Shown: piece by piece, positions 53,588 through 62,866 of the stretch
Layout: the number at the start of each line of letters is the position of its first letter
Numbering within the stretch: the stretch's first letter is position 1
Assembly: GCF_029504695.1 (NCBI RefSeq)
Contig: NZ_JAQFIN010000001.1
Location: forward strand, 62,001-126,000
DNA: 64,000 bases
DNA from: Parabacteroides sp. PF5-6
GTDB lineage: Bacteria > Bacteroidota > Bacteroidia > Bacteroidales > Tannerellaceae
Direction of reading: 5' to 3'
Made by a program: the position numbers and the translations under genes
Notes under the pieces: model-generated
Told to the model about the DNA's origin: nothing
The model's database searches: none
What the model saw: the letters and a program-made list of their open reading frames with translations, nothing else

Positions 53588-56500
53588 TTATTTGTTCTCC
53601 AGGTGAAGCAGACGTCTGAACTTACGCCGTCTGCGTTTGACTCCGTTGGCAGCGAATACACTGTATACCACCGGCACGATCACCAACGTGATCAGTGTGG
53701 AAACGGAAAGCCCCCAGGCTACCGTCATACCCATCGGGCGCCACATCTCTGCTCCTTCACCCGTTCCGATAGCCATCGGCACCATACCCAGTACGGTTGT
53801 CAAGGTGGTCATCAATACCGGACGCAAACGGGATTTCCCGGCAGCTACGGCAGCAGTGATGATACTCATGCCTCTTTCACGGCACAGGATGGTATAGTCG
53901 ATCAACACGATACCGTTCTTCACCACGATACCCAGCAACATGATCACCCCGATCAACGCCATTACGCCCAACGGAGTCTGGGTAATAGACAATCCCAAGA
54001 CCACCCCGGTGAATGCAAACGGAATAGAGAACATAATCACGAACGGGTCGACCAACGACTCGAACTGTGCAGCCATCACAATGAACACCAGGATAACAAT
54101 CAACACCATCAGGATTCCCAGGTCGGCAAAAGTGTCTTGCTGGTCTTCATACGTACCACCAATCTGCCAACTGATATCCGAAGGAATCTGCATACTGCGC
54201 ATTTCCCGGTTTGCTGCAGCCACGACATCACTCAGAGCAGCACCTTGTCCGACAACAGCCGATACGGTGATCACACGTTCACGGTTCTTACGCTCGATAG
54301 TCGGCGGAGTCATGCGTTCAACCACCACACCCACGTCGCGGATCCGCACACCCTGGCCGGCATTGTTATACATCATGATATTCTCCAGGTCTTCAATCGA
54401 CTGACGGAACTCCGGAGCATAGCGGACACGGATATCATATTCGTCCCCGTCTTCGCGGTATTGGGAAGCGATGGAACCGTTGATGCGGTTACGCAGGTAC
54501 ATTGAAGCGGTCGTTACGTTCAGTCCGTGCTGTGCCAATTTCTCGCGGTCGAAGTCGATCTGGTATTCCGGAATATAGTCTTCACGGCTGATGCTGACCT
54601 GCGATACGCCCTTGCTGTTGCGCATCCGCTCGGCTACTTGCTGCGCCATGGCGTCGGTTACTTCAAAGTCGTACCCGTAGATTTCGATGTCGACGGATGT
54701 TTCACCACCCATACCGCCACCACCACCGGCGCTCACTTCGAACTTCTTGATTTCTGAGTATTCATCCAAGTCTTTACGCATCAATTCGCAAAGCTCGATC
54801 AAGCCGCGTTGGCGTCCATCCACCTTGACACGGTCGCCCACACTCTGTAAGCTGACATTGTAAGAGATAATATGGGTACCGTTTTCGCTCAACTGGGCAA
54901 AGGTATTGTCCGTGTCGGCCTGTCCTTCGCTGAAGTTGATCGTTTTGATCTCCGGATATTTCTCCATAAACTCCGTATTGATGCGCAGTGCCAGATCACG
55001 GGTGATCTCCTGGCGCGTACCGATCGGCAACTCAACCGTTACCCCGATACGGGCATTATCCTGTGTGGGGAAGAACTCCGTCTTCACCGTAGGCACAAGC
55101 ATCATACTTCCCACGAAGATCAGGAAAGCAGCGGTGATCACCGTCTTTCTGTGGCGTACCGACCAGTCCAGGAAACGGGCGTAGTAATGATCCAATCCGT
55201 TCAACGCTTTCTCGATCGGCGTGAAGAAAAGCACATATAACTTTCCTTTCTTCGGATCCAGACGAAGCAGTTTGGAACAAAGCATCGGAATCAAAGTCAG
55301 AGCCGACAAGGTTGAAACAATCATGATGATACTTACGATCCATCCCAACTGTTTAAACAGGATACCGGCCAGACCCGTTACCATGGTCAGAGGCAGGAAC
55401 ACCGCCAACATGGTCAAGGTAGAAGCTACAACGGAAATTGCCACCTCATTGGTTGCATGTATAGCCGCTTCTTTGGGTTTACTACCCCGCTCAATATGTG
55501 TCGTGATATTCTCCAACACCACAATGGCGTCGTCCACCACCATCCCGATCGCAATAGAGAGCGAACTGAGCGAGATGATATTCAAGGTATTACCCGAAGC
55601 CAAGAGATAAGCGAACGCCGCGATCAAAGAGATCGGAATGGTCAGGATAATGATAAACGTTGCTCTCCATCGTCCCAGGAACAGGAACACTACCAACATA
55701 ACGATGATAAACGTCAGGGTAATGGTCTCGATCAAACTGTTGATCGTATTCGTAATATTGGTTGAGGTATCCACGATCACGCCTAACTTCACGTCGGAAG
55801 GAAGGGTTTCTTGGATCGCCGGCAGCATATCCTGTACTTTCTTTGAGATATTAACCGAGTTGGCACCTGCTTGTTTCTGGATCACGATCATACCTCCGCG
55901 CACACCGTCGTTATAGGTTTCCTGTGCCCGTTCTTCGACCGTGTCTTGCACACGGGCGACATCACGCAGGTAGACTGTTCTTCCGTTCTGGTAACCGATC
56001 ACCAGATTACTCATCTCACTGGCGTCGATGAACTCACCCTGCACACGCAAGGAGTAGGTGTTCGAACCGATATCGATACTCCCGGCGGGTGTATTCCGGT
56101 TTTCCTGTGCGATGATCGAAGAGATACTCTCGATGCTCTGGCCATACGCTTCCAGTTTGTACGGGTCGCAATAGACCTGTATCTCACGGATGGGCGTACC
56201 CGAGATCGAAACCGCACCCACACCGCTGATACGTGCCAGCGGGTTGGCTACCTTATCATCCAGGATCTTATATAAGGCGTTGGTACTCTCTTCGGCGGTC
56301 ACCGAAAGCAAAAGAATAGGAATATTCTCCGTACCGAACTTAAAGATAATCGGATTCTCGGCGTCGTCGGGCAAGATGGATGTGACCATATCCAACTTAT
56401 CGCGCACGTCGTTGGTCGCCACATCGATATCCGTACCATACTCGAATTCAAGCATGATGATGGAGATATTCTCTTTGGACTGCGACGTGATATTCTTCAG

Positions 56501-56728
56501 GTCACTCACACTGTTCAAGGTGTTTTCCAACGGCTTGGACAGGTTGGTCTCGATATCCGCGGCACTCGCACCCGGATAGGCTGTCATCACCAGAAGGAAA
56601 TTGGATTCGATCTCCGGCAGCAGGTCGATAGACAACCTGGTCAGAGAAAAGAGCCCCATAATTACAACAGCCACAAAGACAAGTGCTGTCGTAACCGGTT
56701 TTTTTACCGCACTACCATATAAACTCAT
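53588..56728 (-). CDS. RND family multidrug efflux permease
   Basis: A 1046-residue inner membrane proton-driven pump of the AcrB/HAE1 type. It begins MSLYGSAVKKPVTTALVFVA, has two sets of six membrane helices around two large periplasmic loops, and keeps the proton-relay Asp pair in G-M-V-V-D-D-A-I-V-V-L-E-N (about 408). The first loop has A-Y-P-G-A-S-A-A-D-I-E and the C-terminal membrane part has M-A-L-I-G-V-I-M-L-L-G-I-V-V-K-N-G-I-V-L-I-D-Y. Substrate is not readable. Gene order TetR, TolC, MFP, RND shows a full tripartite pump. Confidence 0.95.
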   Translation of the reverse strand: MSLYGSAVKKPVTTALVFVAVVIMGLFSLTRLSIDLLPEIESNFLLVMTAYPGASAADIETNLSKPLENTLNSVSDLKNITSQSKENISIIMLEFEYGTDIDVATNDVRDKLDMVTSILPDDAENPIIFKFGTENIPILLLSVTAEESTNALYKILDDKVANPLARISGVGAVSISGTPIREIQVYCDPYKLEAYGQSIESISSIIAQENRNTPAGSIDIGSNTYSLRVQGEFIDASEMSNLVIGYQNGRTVYLRDVARVQDTVEERAQETYNDGVRGGMIVIQKQAGANSVNISKKVQDMLPAIQETLPSDVKLGVIVDTSTNITNTINSLIETITLTFIIVMLVVFLFLGRWRATFIIILTIPISLIAAFAYLLASGNTLNIISLSSLSIAIGMVVDDAIVVLENITTHIERGSKPKEAAIHATNEVAISVVASTLTMLAVFLPLTMVTGLAGILFKQLGWIVSIIMIVSTLSALTLIPMLCSKLLRLDPKKGKLYVLFFTPIEKALNGLDHYYARFLDWSVRHRKTVITAAFLIFVGSMMLVPTVKTEFFPTQDNARIGVTVELPIGTRQEITRDLALRINTEFMEKYPEIKTINFSEGQADTDNTFAQLSENGTHIISYNVSLQSVGDRVKVDGRQRGLIELCELMRKDLDEYSEIKKFEVSAGGGGGMGGETSVDIEIYGYDFEVTDAMAQQVAERMRNSKGVSQVSISREDYIPEYQIDFDREKLAQHGLNVTTASMYLRNRINGSIASQYREDGDEYDIRVRYAPEFRQSIEDLENIMMYNNAGQGVRIRDVGVVVERMTPPTIERKNRERVITVSAVVGQGAALSDVVAAANREMRSMQIPSDISWQIGGTYEDQQDTFADLGILMVLIVILVFIVMAAQFESLVDPFVIMFSIPFAFTGVVLGLSITQTPLGVMALIGVIMLLGIVVKNGIVLIDYTILCRERGMSIITAAVAAGKSRLRPVLMTTLTTVLGMVPMAIGTGEGAEMWRPMGMTVAWGLSVSTLITLVIVPVVYSVFAANGVKRRRRKFRRLLHLENK

Positions 56729-56742
56729 ATCGTATTCTTTTC

Positions 56743-57762
56743 TTATTTAACTACTTCAACTTCACTCCCATTGGTCAAACGACTTTGTCCGGTGATCACC
56801 ACCTGGTCGCCATCGTTCACGCCTGAGTTTACTTCATATCGGTTATCCATGCGGCGTCCCAGTTCTACTTTCTCATAAGAGACTTTCCCGTTGCGGTGTA
56901 CATAGACATAACGGTCGCCTGAACCGGCCTGTTTCACTACCGCCTGGTCGGGGATTACTACATGGTTCAACGTACCGAAGCTCACGATCACACGGGCAAA
57001 CATACCCGGGCGCACCCGCTGGTCGGTATTGGCGATCCGCACTTCAACCGGGAAGGTACGTGTCGCCGGGTCGATGGTCGGGTAGACCAGGTGTACTTTT
57101 CCTTTGAACACTTCGTCGCCATACACATCCAGGCGTACATCCACTTCCATGCCTTTCTTGACATACTGGAAGTAAGTCTCGGATACATTGATCATCAACT
57201 TCACCGGGTTGATCTGCTCGACAGTGTAAACCGCTAAAGCGCCACTGTACATATCGCCGTTGTCGTAGTTACGTGCCGTAACGATACCGGAGATCGGACT
57301 GGTCAATTGACTGTTTTCCTGTAAGTTCTTATAGACCGTACGGCTCACTTCCAACGCTGTCTTCTGGCCATCCCAGGCTGATTTGGAAGCACCGCCTACT
57401 TTATATAGTTCGTCGATACGTTTGAATTCCACTTCTTGATTCTCCATCTGGATCTTAGTCTGTTGCAGGTTGGTGGCATCCATCGTCGCCAGTAATTGTC
57501 CGGCTCTGACCTGATCGCCCACTTCTACGTGCAGCTTCTCGATGCGCACAGGCGATTGAGGAGCGATGGCGTTGGTGATATTCGCCGTTACCGTAGCGGT
57601 AAACTCCGCGATTTGTTCCACATCCTGCAGGTGAACCGTTTCCAGTTTCACCTTTACCTTTTCAACCTCGGTGGTGTTCTCATTCGCTTTCTCTCCCGCA
57701 CATGACATCAGAAAGGCAATACAGGCAACGGGTATTACTTTCAGCATTTTACTTGTTTTCAT
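56743..57762 (-). CDS. RND efflux periplasmic adaptor (MFP)
   Basis: A 339-residue lipoprotein (MLKVIPVACIAFLMSC, cysteine near 21) of the HlyD/AcrA group. The barrel-sandwich part is shown by S-P-V-R-I-E-K-L-H-V-E-V-G-D-Q-V-R-A-G-Q-L-L-A (about 68-90) and L-T-S-P-I-S-G-I-V-T-A-R-N (about 153), with a short alpha-hairpin between. The beta-barrel domain follows (V-R-P-G-M-F-A-R-V-I-V). It links the RND pump and the outer membrane channel. It ends 14 bases before the pump gene. Confidence 0.94.
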   Translation of the reverse strand: MKTSKMLKVIPVACIAFLMSCAGEKANENTTEVEKVKVKLETVHLQDVEQIAEFTATVTANITNAIAPQSPVRIEKLHVEVGDQVRAGQLLATMDATNLQQTKIQMENQEVEFKRIDELYKVGGASKSAWDGQKTALEVSRTVYKNLQENSQLTSPISGIVTARNYDNGDMYSGALAVYTVEQINPVKLMINVSETYFQYVKKGMEVDVRLDVYGDEVFKGKVHLVYPTIDPATRTFPVEVRIANTDQRVRPGMFARVIVSFGTLNHVVIPDQAVVKQAGSGDRYVYVHRNGKVSYEKVELGRRMDNRYEVNSGVNDGDQVVITGQSRLTNGSEVEVVK

Positions 57763-57785
57763 CTTATTTTATTGTTTTATTGTTA

Positions 57786-59282
57786 TCAATTCTTTTGTGT
57801 CTCTTTGCCCAAAACCTTTTCCAGTTCGGCTTTGGCCACTACGTAATCATAAATCGCCTGATTGTAGTTCAGTTTGGATTGCGTCAACGCCAGTTCGGAG
57901 TCGTTCAGTTCCAACAAGGTGCCGGCGCCGGTCTCGTAGCGTTTCTGGGCGATCATCTGTCCTCTGAGGGCTTGTTCAATCCCGCGGCTGGCGGCATCGT
58001 AGCGTTTGAGGCAGGTGTTCATATTGTCCATATACTGCTTGACGGCCAGTTGCAGGTTGCGTTGCAGGTCGTCGCGTTGCAAGTGTAACTGGTTCATGGT
58101 CACCCGTGTCTGGTTGAGCTTCTGAATACGGTTTCCTCCGGAATAGATCGGAATCGACAGCGACAAGCCCACCATGGAGTAGGGGTTCCACTGGTAGTTC
58201 TTGAACTTGAAGTCGTTGTTCATCGAGCTCCAGTTGTACAAGGCCGAGATCGACAGCGTCGGCAGGAAATCGGCTTTCTGCAGTTCGAATGTCTTCTTCA
58301 GTTGAGACGATTGCAGATCCAATTGTCGCAGGTTCGTATTGTTACCCAATGCCGTGTCGGTCGCCAGGTAATCGCTGAACAATGCATCCTTGTAATCCCC
58401 CAATTGACCTTCGCAGTCGATGTTCAGTTCCAGATCCATACCCAGGAGTGCTTTGAGTTGCCACTTGGCCAGGGTTACGGCGTTTTCGGCTTGTAACATA
58501 TTCGGTTCGACATTGCGAACGGCCACATCGGCGCGGATCAGATCGTATTCGGCCACCAAGCCCTGGTCGTATTTCTTTTTCACATCCAGGTAGTTCTCCA
58601 TCGCATTGTCGTAGCTTTCTTTGAATACGCGGTACGAGTCGTTGGCCAACATCACGCCGTAATAGCTTTTCTTCACCTGGTTGGTCATATCGATCTTCGA
58701 TGAGCGCGCCTGCTCGATCGCCAGTTCGACATCCAATCCGGAAATCGCCAGGCTCTTCCACAGCGAAGCGTTGATCAACGGCATGCCGGCTGAAAACCCA
58801 AGGCTCCAGTTGTTGTCACGGCCGACGGATATACCACCATCGCCCCCCTCGGAAGGTTCGGGCTCGGGTATGAACGAATTGATATTCTCTTGCAACGTTC
58901 CTTCTTTATAACCCGGAATGATTCCGGCAATCGTCTTATCCGCCCCTTGAATGATCGGCGTGGTCACTGGCTCGAGCATTGCACCGATATTGAACGCGTC
59001 ACCATCCATGTACATCACTTGCTTTTTCAACGTACGGGAATAGTCTGCCGTGAAGTTGATCTGCGGGAACAAGGCCGCATACGTTCCTTTCTTGGCGTAC
59101 TTCTTCTTCTCAATCTCCTGATCAGCCACTTTGACCGTGGGGTTTTCACTCATCGCAATCTCCAATGCTTTGTCCAACGTGAGCACGATCGTTTGTTCTT
59201 GTGCCCGGGTTGAAAAAGCGAAGGAGGGCAGTAATAGAAATACTGCGCAAATCACCTTCTTACTCATAACTAATCGTTTCAT
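57786..59282 (-). CDS. TolC family outer membrane efflux protein
   Basis: A 498-residue protein with a signal peptide ending near residue 28 (SFAFSTRAQEQ). It has two copies of the OEP domain: the first from T-L-D-K-A-L-E-I-A-M-S-E-N-P-T-V-K, the second ending with A-L-T-Q-S-K-L-N-Y-N-Q-A-I-Y-D-Y-V-V-A-K-A-E-L-E-K-V-L-G, the standard TolC C-terminal motif. A loop rich in Pro, Glu and Gly (E-P-E-P-S-E-G-G-D-G-G) interrupts the first domain. It forms the exit duct of the pump encoded downstream. An alternative ATG is at 59264. Confidence 0.94.
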   Translation of the reverse strand: MKRLVMSKKVICAVFLLLPSFAFSTRAQEQTIVLTLDKALEIAMSENPTVKVADQEIEKKKYAKKGTYAALFPQINFTADYSRTLKKQVMYMDGDAFNIGAMLEPVTTPIIQGADKTIAGIIPGYKEGTLQENINSFIPEPEPSEGGDGGISVGRDNNWSLGFSAGMPLINASLWKSLAISGLDVELAIEQARSSKIDMTNQVKKSYYGVMLANDSYRVFKESYDNAMENYLDVKKKYDQGLVAEYDLIRADVAVRNVEPNMLQAENAVTLAKWQLKALLGMDLELNIDCEGQLGDYKDALFSDYLATDTALGNNTNLRQLDLQSSQLKKTFELQKADFLPTLSISALYNWSSMNNDFKFKNYQWNPYSMVGLSLSIPIYSGGNRIQKLNQTRVTMNQLHLQRDDLQRNLQLAVKQYMDNMNTCLKRYDAASRGIEQALRGQMIAQKRYETGAGTLLELNDSELALTQSKLNYNQAIYDYVVAKAELEKVLGKETQKN

Positions 59283-59305
59283 TTATTCTAAATTTGCGTT
59301 TATTT

Positions 59306-59953
59306 TTATTCGAATACTTTGTTGTGCTTTTGCACCGTGTGAATTGTTCTGATCCAACGGTCCAGGATCTGTCGTCCTCTCTCGGTGCAGATCCCACGCA
59401 GGAAGGCGACCAGGATCGTGTCGTAGACCTCTTTGTTCGAGTGCTGGCAGAACGCTTTCGAAGGCTGAAGCATCTTGACCTGTTCTTTGGCCAATAAGGC
59501 GACAATCTCGAAATTGATTTCTTGCTGAAACACCCCTTCTTTCACTCCCCGGTCGAACAGGCGCATAAAATGTTTGGTGAACAAATCTTTTTCCGCTTCT
59601 TTCTCTGCTTTGGCGGTAGGATACTTTTTCAGGTCCTCATAGAACTTGGCACTATACCAGCGGGGACGTTTCATCAATTCGCCATAGAACAACAGGATGA
59701 TATCCAACGCGGTATATTCCCCCTTCTCGATTTCCTGCAAAAAGGCGAGCAACCGACTGCTGGTATGCTGCAATCCTTCGACCAGTAGATTCTCTTTGTC
59801 TGCAAAGGATTCATACAAGGTACGCTTGGATATGCCGATCGCGCGTGCGATATCATCCATGCTTACCCGTTTGATCCCGTACTGGGAAAATAAATCAAAT
59901 GCTGTTACGATAATTTGCTCTCTCACCGAATTGTTGTTTTCTTTAAAAGTCAC
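59306..59953 (-). CDS. TetR/AcrR family transcriptional regulator
   Basis: A 215-residue regulator. The N-terminal helix-turn-helix reads T-A-F-D-L-F-S-Q-Y-G-I-K-R-V-S-M-D-D-I-A-R-A-I-G-I-S-K-R-T-L-Y-E-S-F (about 17-50), typical of TetR. The C-terminal ligand domain is helical and not conserved. It is the first gene in the efflux run, 23 bases before the TolC gene, so it probably represses its own operon. Inverted repeats that could be its operator were not identified in 59954-60141. Confidence 0.92.
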   Translation of the reverse strand: MTFKENNNSVREQIIVTAFDLFSQYGIKRVSMDDIARAIGISKRTLYESFADKENLLVEGLQHTSSRLLAFLQEIEKGEYTALDIILLFYGELMKRPRWYSAKFYEDLKKYPTAKAEKEAEKDLFTKHFMRLFDRGVKEGVFQQEINFEIVALLAKEQVKMLQPSKAFCQHSNKEVYDTILVAFLRGICTERGRQILDRWIRTIHTVQKHNKVFE

Positions 59954-60070
59954 TATACCCGCTGCAAAGGTCTATTAATTAATGGAAACTCAAATGGTTT
60001 ATTCTGTTACAGGATTGGTATGATTTGAATATAAAAAAAGAAAAACAAAGGCTCTATTCGAAATAATCTG

Positions 60071-60078
60071 TATATTTG
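60071..60078 (+). promoter_or_regulatory. Possible -7 box (TATATTTG) for the AraC-type gene at 60142
   Basis: TAnnTTTG match about 64 bases before the ATG. Confidence 0.4.
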
Positions 60079-60141
60079 TTGGTTTGAAACGAAACAATGT
60101 ATTCCTGTTTCGAACAATGTGCCTAATTAAAATAAAGTGTT

Positions 60142-61047
60142 ATGACAAATCTGCCGCTGATAGAGATGACCGTGGTGAGTGATTACATCGCTTCGACCGA
60201 TAACTTCCAGGATGTGTTGACTGTGACCGATGTGGATAAGAATATTTCCTCCAGCCGGTACGGCTATGAGGAGTATACGGACCCGGTGCGGTTGAATGCA
60301 CTCTTTCTGATGTTGGTCTTGAAAGGGGAGGCACGGGTCAGTCTGGATTATGTGCCTTACACCCTGGTGCCTAATTCTTTTTTGACGGTTATGCCCACGC
60401 ATATTATTCAAGGCGCCGAAGCCAGTTCGGACTTCAAGGCGATCATGATCATGGTACATAAGACTTTTATGGAAGGATTGAACATCGCCCAGCGTACGCC
60501 TTCGATGAACAACTATATGATCCTGCGAAAGAATCCCAGTACGGAGCTTTTGCCGGAAGAGACGCAACACCTGGAGAAATGCATCCAGCAGTTGCGCGAT
60601 AAGATGCGTCAGCGCACGCACGCATTCCATAAGGAATTGATGCAGAATGCCTTTGTGGCCTTTATGTTGGAGATGGCGAATATCATGGTCGGCAAGAAGG
60701 AGACCATCGCCCGCCCGACCTTGTCGCGCAAAGAAGAGATTATGAACGAATTTGTCAATCTCCTGATCCAGCATTGCAAATACGAGCATCATGTCTCTTT
60801 CTACGCGGGCAAACTCTTTATCACTCCCCAGTATCTCTCCCTGATCCTGAAAGAGATCTCCGGCAAGTCGGCCAATAAATGGATCGACGAAGCCCTGATG
60901 GTCGAAGCCAAGATCCTGTTGAAGATGCCAAACCTGACGGTGCAGCAAGTCGCCGATGAACTGAATTTCTCCGATCAGTCCACTTTCGGCAAGTTCTTCA
61001 AAAAGAACATGGGTGTCTCCCCGATGGAATACCGGAAGTCGTCTTAA
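60142..61047 (+). CDS. AraC family transcriptional regulator
   Basis: A 301-residue regulator, divergent to the TetR/efflux genes. The N-terminal cupin-like domain (L-N-A-L-F-L-M-L-V-L-K-G-E-A-R-V-S-L-D-Y near 52-72) is followed by a helical linker and a C-terminal AraC DNA-binding domain, with V-S-F-Y-A-G-K-L-F-I-T-P-Q-Y-L-S-L-I-L-K (about 217-237) and T-V-Q-Q-V-A-D-E-L-N-F-S-D-Q-S-T-F-G-K-F-F-K (about 270-291), ending G-V-S-P-M-E-Y-R-K. It may regulate the pump, the gene after it or both; its target is not shown by the sequence. Confidence 0.9.
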   Translation: MTNLPLIEMTVVSDYIASTDNFQDVLTVTDVDKNISSSRYGYEEYTDPVRLNALFLMLVLKGEARVSLDYVPYTLVPNSFLTVMPTHIIQGAEASSDFKAIMIMVHKTFMEGLNIAQRTPSMNNYMILRKNPSTELLPEETQHLEKCIQQLRDKMRQRTHAFHKELMQNAFVAFMLEMANIMVGKKETIARPTLSRKEEIMNEFVNLLIQHCKYEHHVSFYAGKLFITPQYLSLILKEISGKSANKWIDEALMVEAKILLKMPNLTVQQVADELNFSDQSTFGKFFKKNMGVSPMEYRKSS

Positions 61048-61103
61048 ACGAATTATTTTTACCAACCGACACTCTCCGAAGGGCAAAGCTCTGGGAAAAG
61101 ACG

Positions 61104-61111
61104 TAATTTTG
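61104..61111 (+). promoter_or_regulatory. Possible -7 box (TAATTTTG) for the membrane AraC gene
   Basis: TAnnTTTG match followed by the shared 18-base leader word at 61113-61130. The ATG is at 61182. Confidence 0.4.
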
Positions 61112-61181
61112 TCGGATTTGAAAAACAATGCTTATTGCTTAAAGTGATGAGCCATAGAACCTTTTTATCCCTTTCGATCCG

Positions 61182-62270
61182 ATGAAGAATATGTATTTTT
61201 TCACCTTGCTATTGTCGTCTTGCCTTATTGTCACCATGGGCATCACCCTTTTCTGTTGCCCGGAGAAGAAAGACGGCATGCTGAAATCTTATGGATTCGC
61301 CCGGCGTCTGTTGGCGATCGCTTATCTGCTCCTGGGTGGTTTGGGCCTCTTCGAATTGGGGGCGACCGCCGGTCAGGTCAACTTTCTCAACCCTTTGGCT
61401 ATCGTTATCACGCTCTCACTGGGGTTTCTGCAGTCGTTACTGTTTACCTTCTCATTCACCACCTTGCTTAATGGTCATTTCTTGCCGAGCAAACGCTTCC
61501 TGACTTATTTGTGGATCAACCTTTTCCTGATCGGATGCCTCTTTGTGGGCGTATATGCATTCACGGAGCCGGATTTTCTGAAGCTGGCTTATGGCTGCGG
61601 CGGGTGTTATTATGTGTTGTTGGGTTGTTATATCCTGTTGTTCGAACGGGAATACCGGTTATACAAGATACGGCGCGACGAATTCTTTGCCGAATCCGCT
61701 TCTACGGCACGCCTTCGGTGGGTACGACGTTCTTTCTACCTTTCGCTATTGATCGGCATCTGGCTCTGTCTCTCTTTTCTTCTGCCGGAGAAGGTCTATC
61801 CGGTATATATCACATTGTATACGGTCTTTTATATCTACTTCGCGATCAAGTATATCAACTATCCTGCAGTCTTTCAGCAGTTGCTTCCGGTACTGGAACC
61901 GGAGGTGACCGCCCCGGCTGGGGGGAGCGAAACCTCGATCGAAGCCCGGCTGCAGCAATGGATCGAACGAAAAGGTTTTGTCGCGCATGGCCTGACGCTC
62001 GATCTGTTGGCACACGAACTGCAAACCAACCGGACCTACCTCTCTGCTTATATCAACCAGACCAATCAGCAGAATTTCCGGCGATGGATCAGCGCTTTAC
62101 GCATCGAAGAGAGCAAAGAGATCCTCTTGTCCCACCCCGAACTATCCATCGAAGAAGTAGGCAACCGCGTAGGCATCCCCGACCGCTCCAGCTACTACCG
62201 CCAATTCCTCAACCTGACCGGCCTGTCGCCCACCGCCTTTCGTAAGGACGATAGGGCAAGGGGCGCATAA
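61182..62270 (+). CDS. AraC family regulator with N-terminal membrane domain
   Basis: A 362-residue protein with about seven hydrophobic helices over residues 1-232 (for example LLLSSCLIVTMGITLFCC and F-L-T-Y-L-W-I-N-L-F-L-I-G-C-L-F-V-G-V), then a cytoplasmic AraC-type domain: L-T-L-D-L-L-A-H-E-L-Q-T-N-R-T-Y-L-S-A-Y-I-N (about 268-289) and L-S-I-E-E-V-G-N-R-V-G-I-P-D-R-S-S-Y-Y-R-Q-F-L (about 325-347), ending G-L-S-P-T-A-F-R-K. This arrangement would sense a signal at or in the membrane and bind DNA while membrane anchored. Targets unknown. It shares an 18-base leader word with the PI-PLC gene downstream. Confidence 0.88.
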   Translation: MKNMYFFTLLLSSCLIVTMGITLFCCPEKKDGMLKSYGFARRLLAIAYLLLGGLGLFELGATAGQVNFLNPLAIVITLSLGFLQSLLFTFSFTTLLNGHFLPSKRFLTYLWINLFLIGCLFVGVYAFTEPDFLKLAYGCGGCYYVLLGCYILLFEREYRLYKIRRDEFFAESASTARLRWVRRSFYLSLLIGIWLCLSFLLPEKVYPVYITLYTVFYIYFAIKYINYPAVFQQLLPVLEPEVTAPAGGSETSIEARLQQWIERKGFVAHGLTLDLLAHELQTNRTYLSAYINQTNQQNFRRWISALRIEESKEILLSHPELSIEEVGNRVGIPDRSSYYRQFLNLTGLSPTAFRKDDRARGA

Positions 62271-62328
62271 GGGCAATCCGAATCCAAATGCGCAGGATTA
62301 CTTTTTCTTTTTACCGGGACTATTTGCT

Positions 62329-62368
62329 TGTTGATAACCGTCAACACATTTGTTGACAATTGTCAACA
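62329..62368. repeat. Double TGTTGA-N6-TCAACA dyad
   Basis: An imperfect dyad at 62329-62346 is followed by a perfect 18-bp palindrome (TGTTGACAATTGTCAACA) at 62351-62368. Core and flanks resemble the palindrome at 7436-7477. Confidence 0.75.
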
Positions 62369-62524
62369 GATACCTACTCTTTATAATAGATTGATTTACT
62401 GCTTCTTGTATTCCTCTAAAATCAAGGAAGAAAAACATCGCACTTTGGCGCACAAAACATTGCGCTTTAGTCTGCGTCATCTGCGTATTTTATTATTCAT
62501 CAAGTAGGAACTTCTCCACAATAT

Positions 62525-62547
62525 TTGCTTTACGCTTCGCTAAGCGA
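62525..62547. repeat. 23-bp dispersed repeat, second copy
   Basis: Matches 51834-51856 at 22 of 23 bases and in the same orientation. Confidence 0.65.
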
Positions 62548-62740
62548 CCTTCGGTTCGGGGTGATCCTGTTTTATTTGGAAGGGGAAAATGGGGAGGAGT
62601 ATCGAGAGTAGCTCTTGAGGGGAGTGGCTCGATAAGCCTCGCTTAGGGAAGGAATGACAGAATTATGAAAAATAAAGTCAGAATTCTGAAAAAAGAGGAA
62701 AGTCTCTCCTTATTGGTGTTGGATCGTAAATATTTTCGCC

Positions 62741-62782
62741 CGTGTTGTAGAACGTAAGGTGAATTTTACGTTCTGCAACGCG
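62741..62782. promoter_or_regulatory. 17-bp hairpin upstream of the PI-PLC gene
   Basis: CGTGTTGTAGAACGTAA pairs with TTACGTTCTGCAACGCG; the two mismatches become G-U pairs in RNA. The loop is 8 bases. It lies 85 bases before the ATG and has no T-tract. Confidence 0.65.
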
Positions 62783-62866
62783 TCAGAAAGGCTTCTTCCG
62801 TACTTTCGTTGACGAATTTATGCCGAATGGCGGATTTGAAAAACAATGATTATAAAATAATGACGT

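Larger units (their letters stand above)
62271..62866. other. 600-base intergenic region with several repeats, no gene seen
   Basis: It holds the double TGTTGA/TCAACA dyad (62329-62368), a CGCACTTT/AAAACATT word (62437-62461), the dispersed 23-bp repeat (62525-62547), a hairpin (62741-62782) and the 18-base leader word (62831-62848). No open frame has protein-like features. Confidence 0.6.

Noticed and set aside
62298-62480. A 60-residue minus-strand open frame after the membrane AraC gene
   Set aside because: It runs through the palindromic repeats and has no recognisable features or start context.
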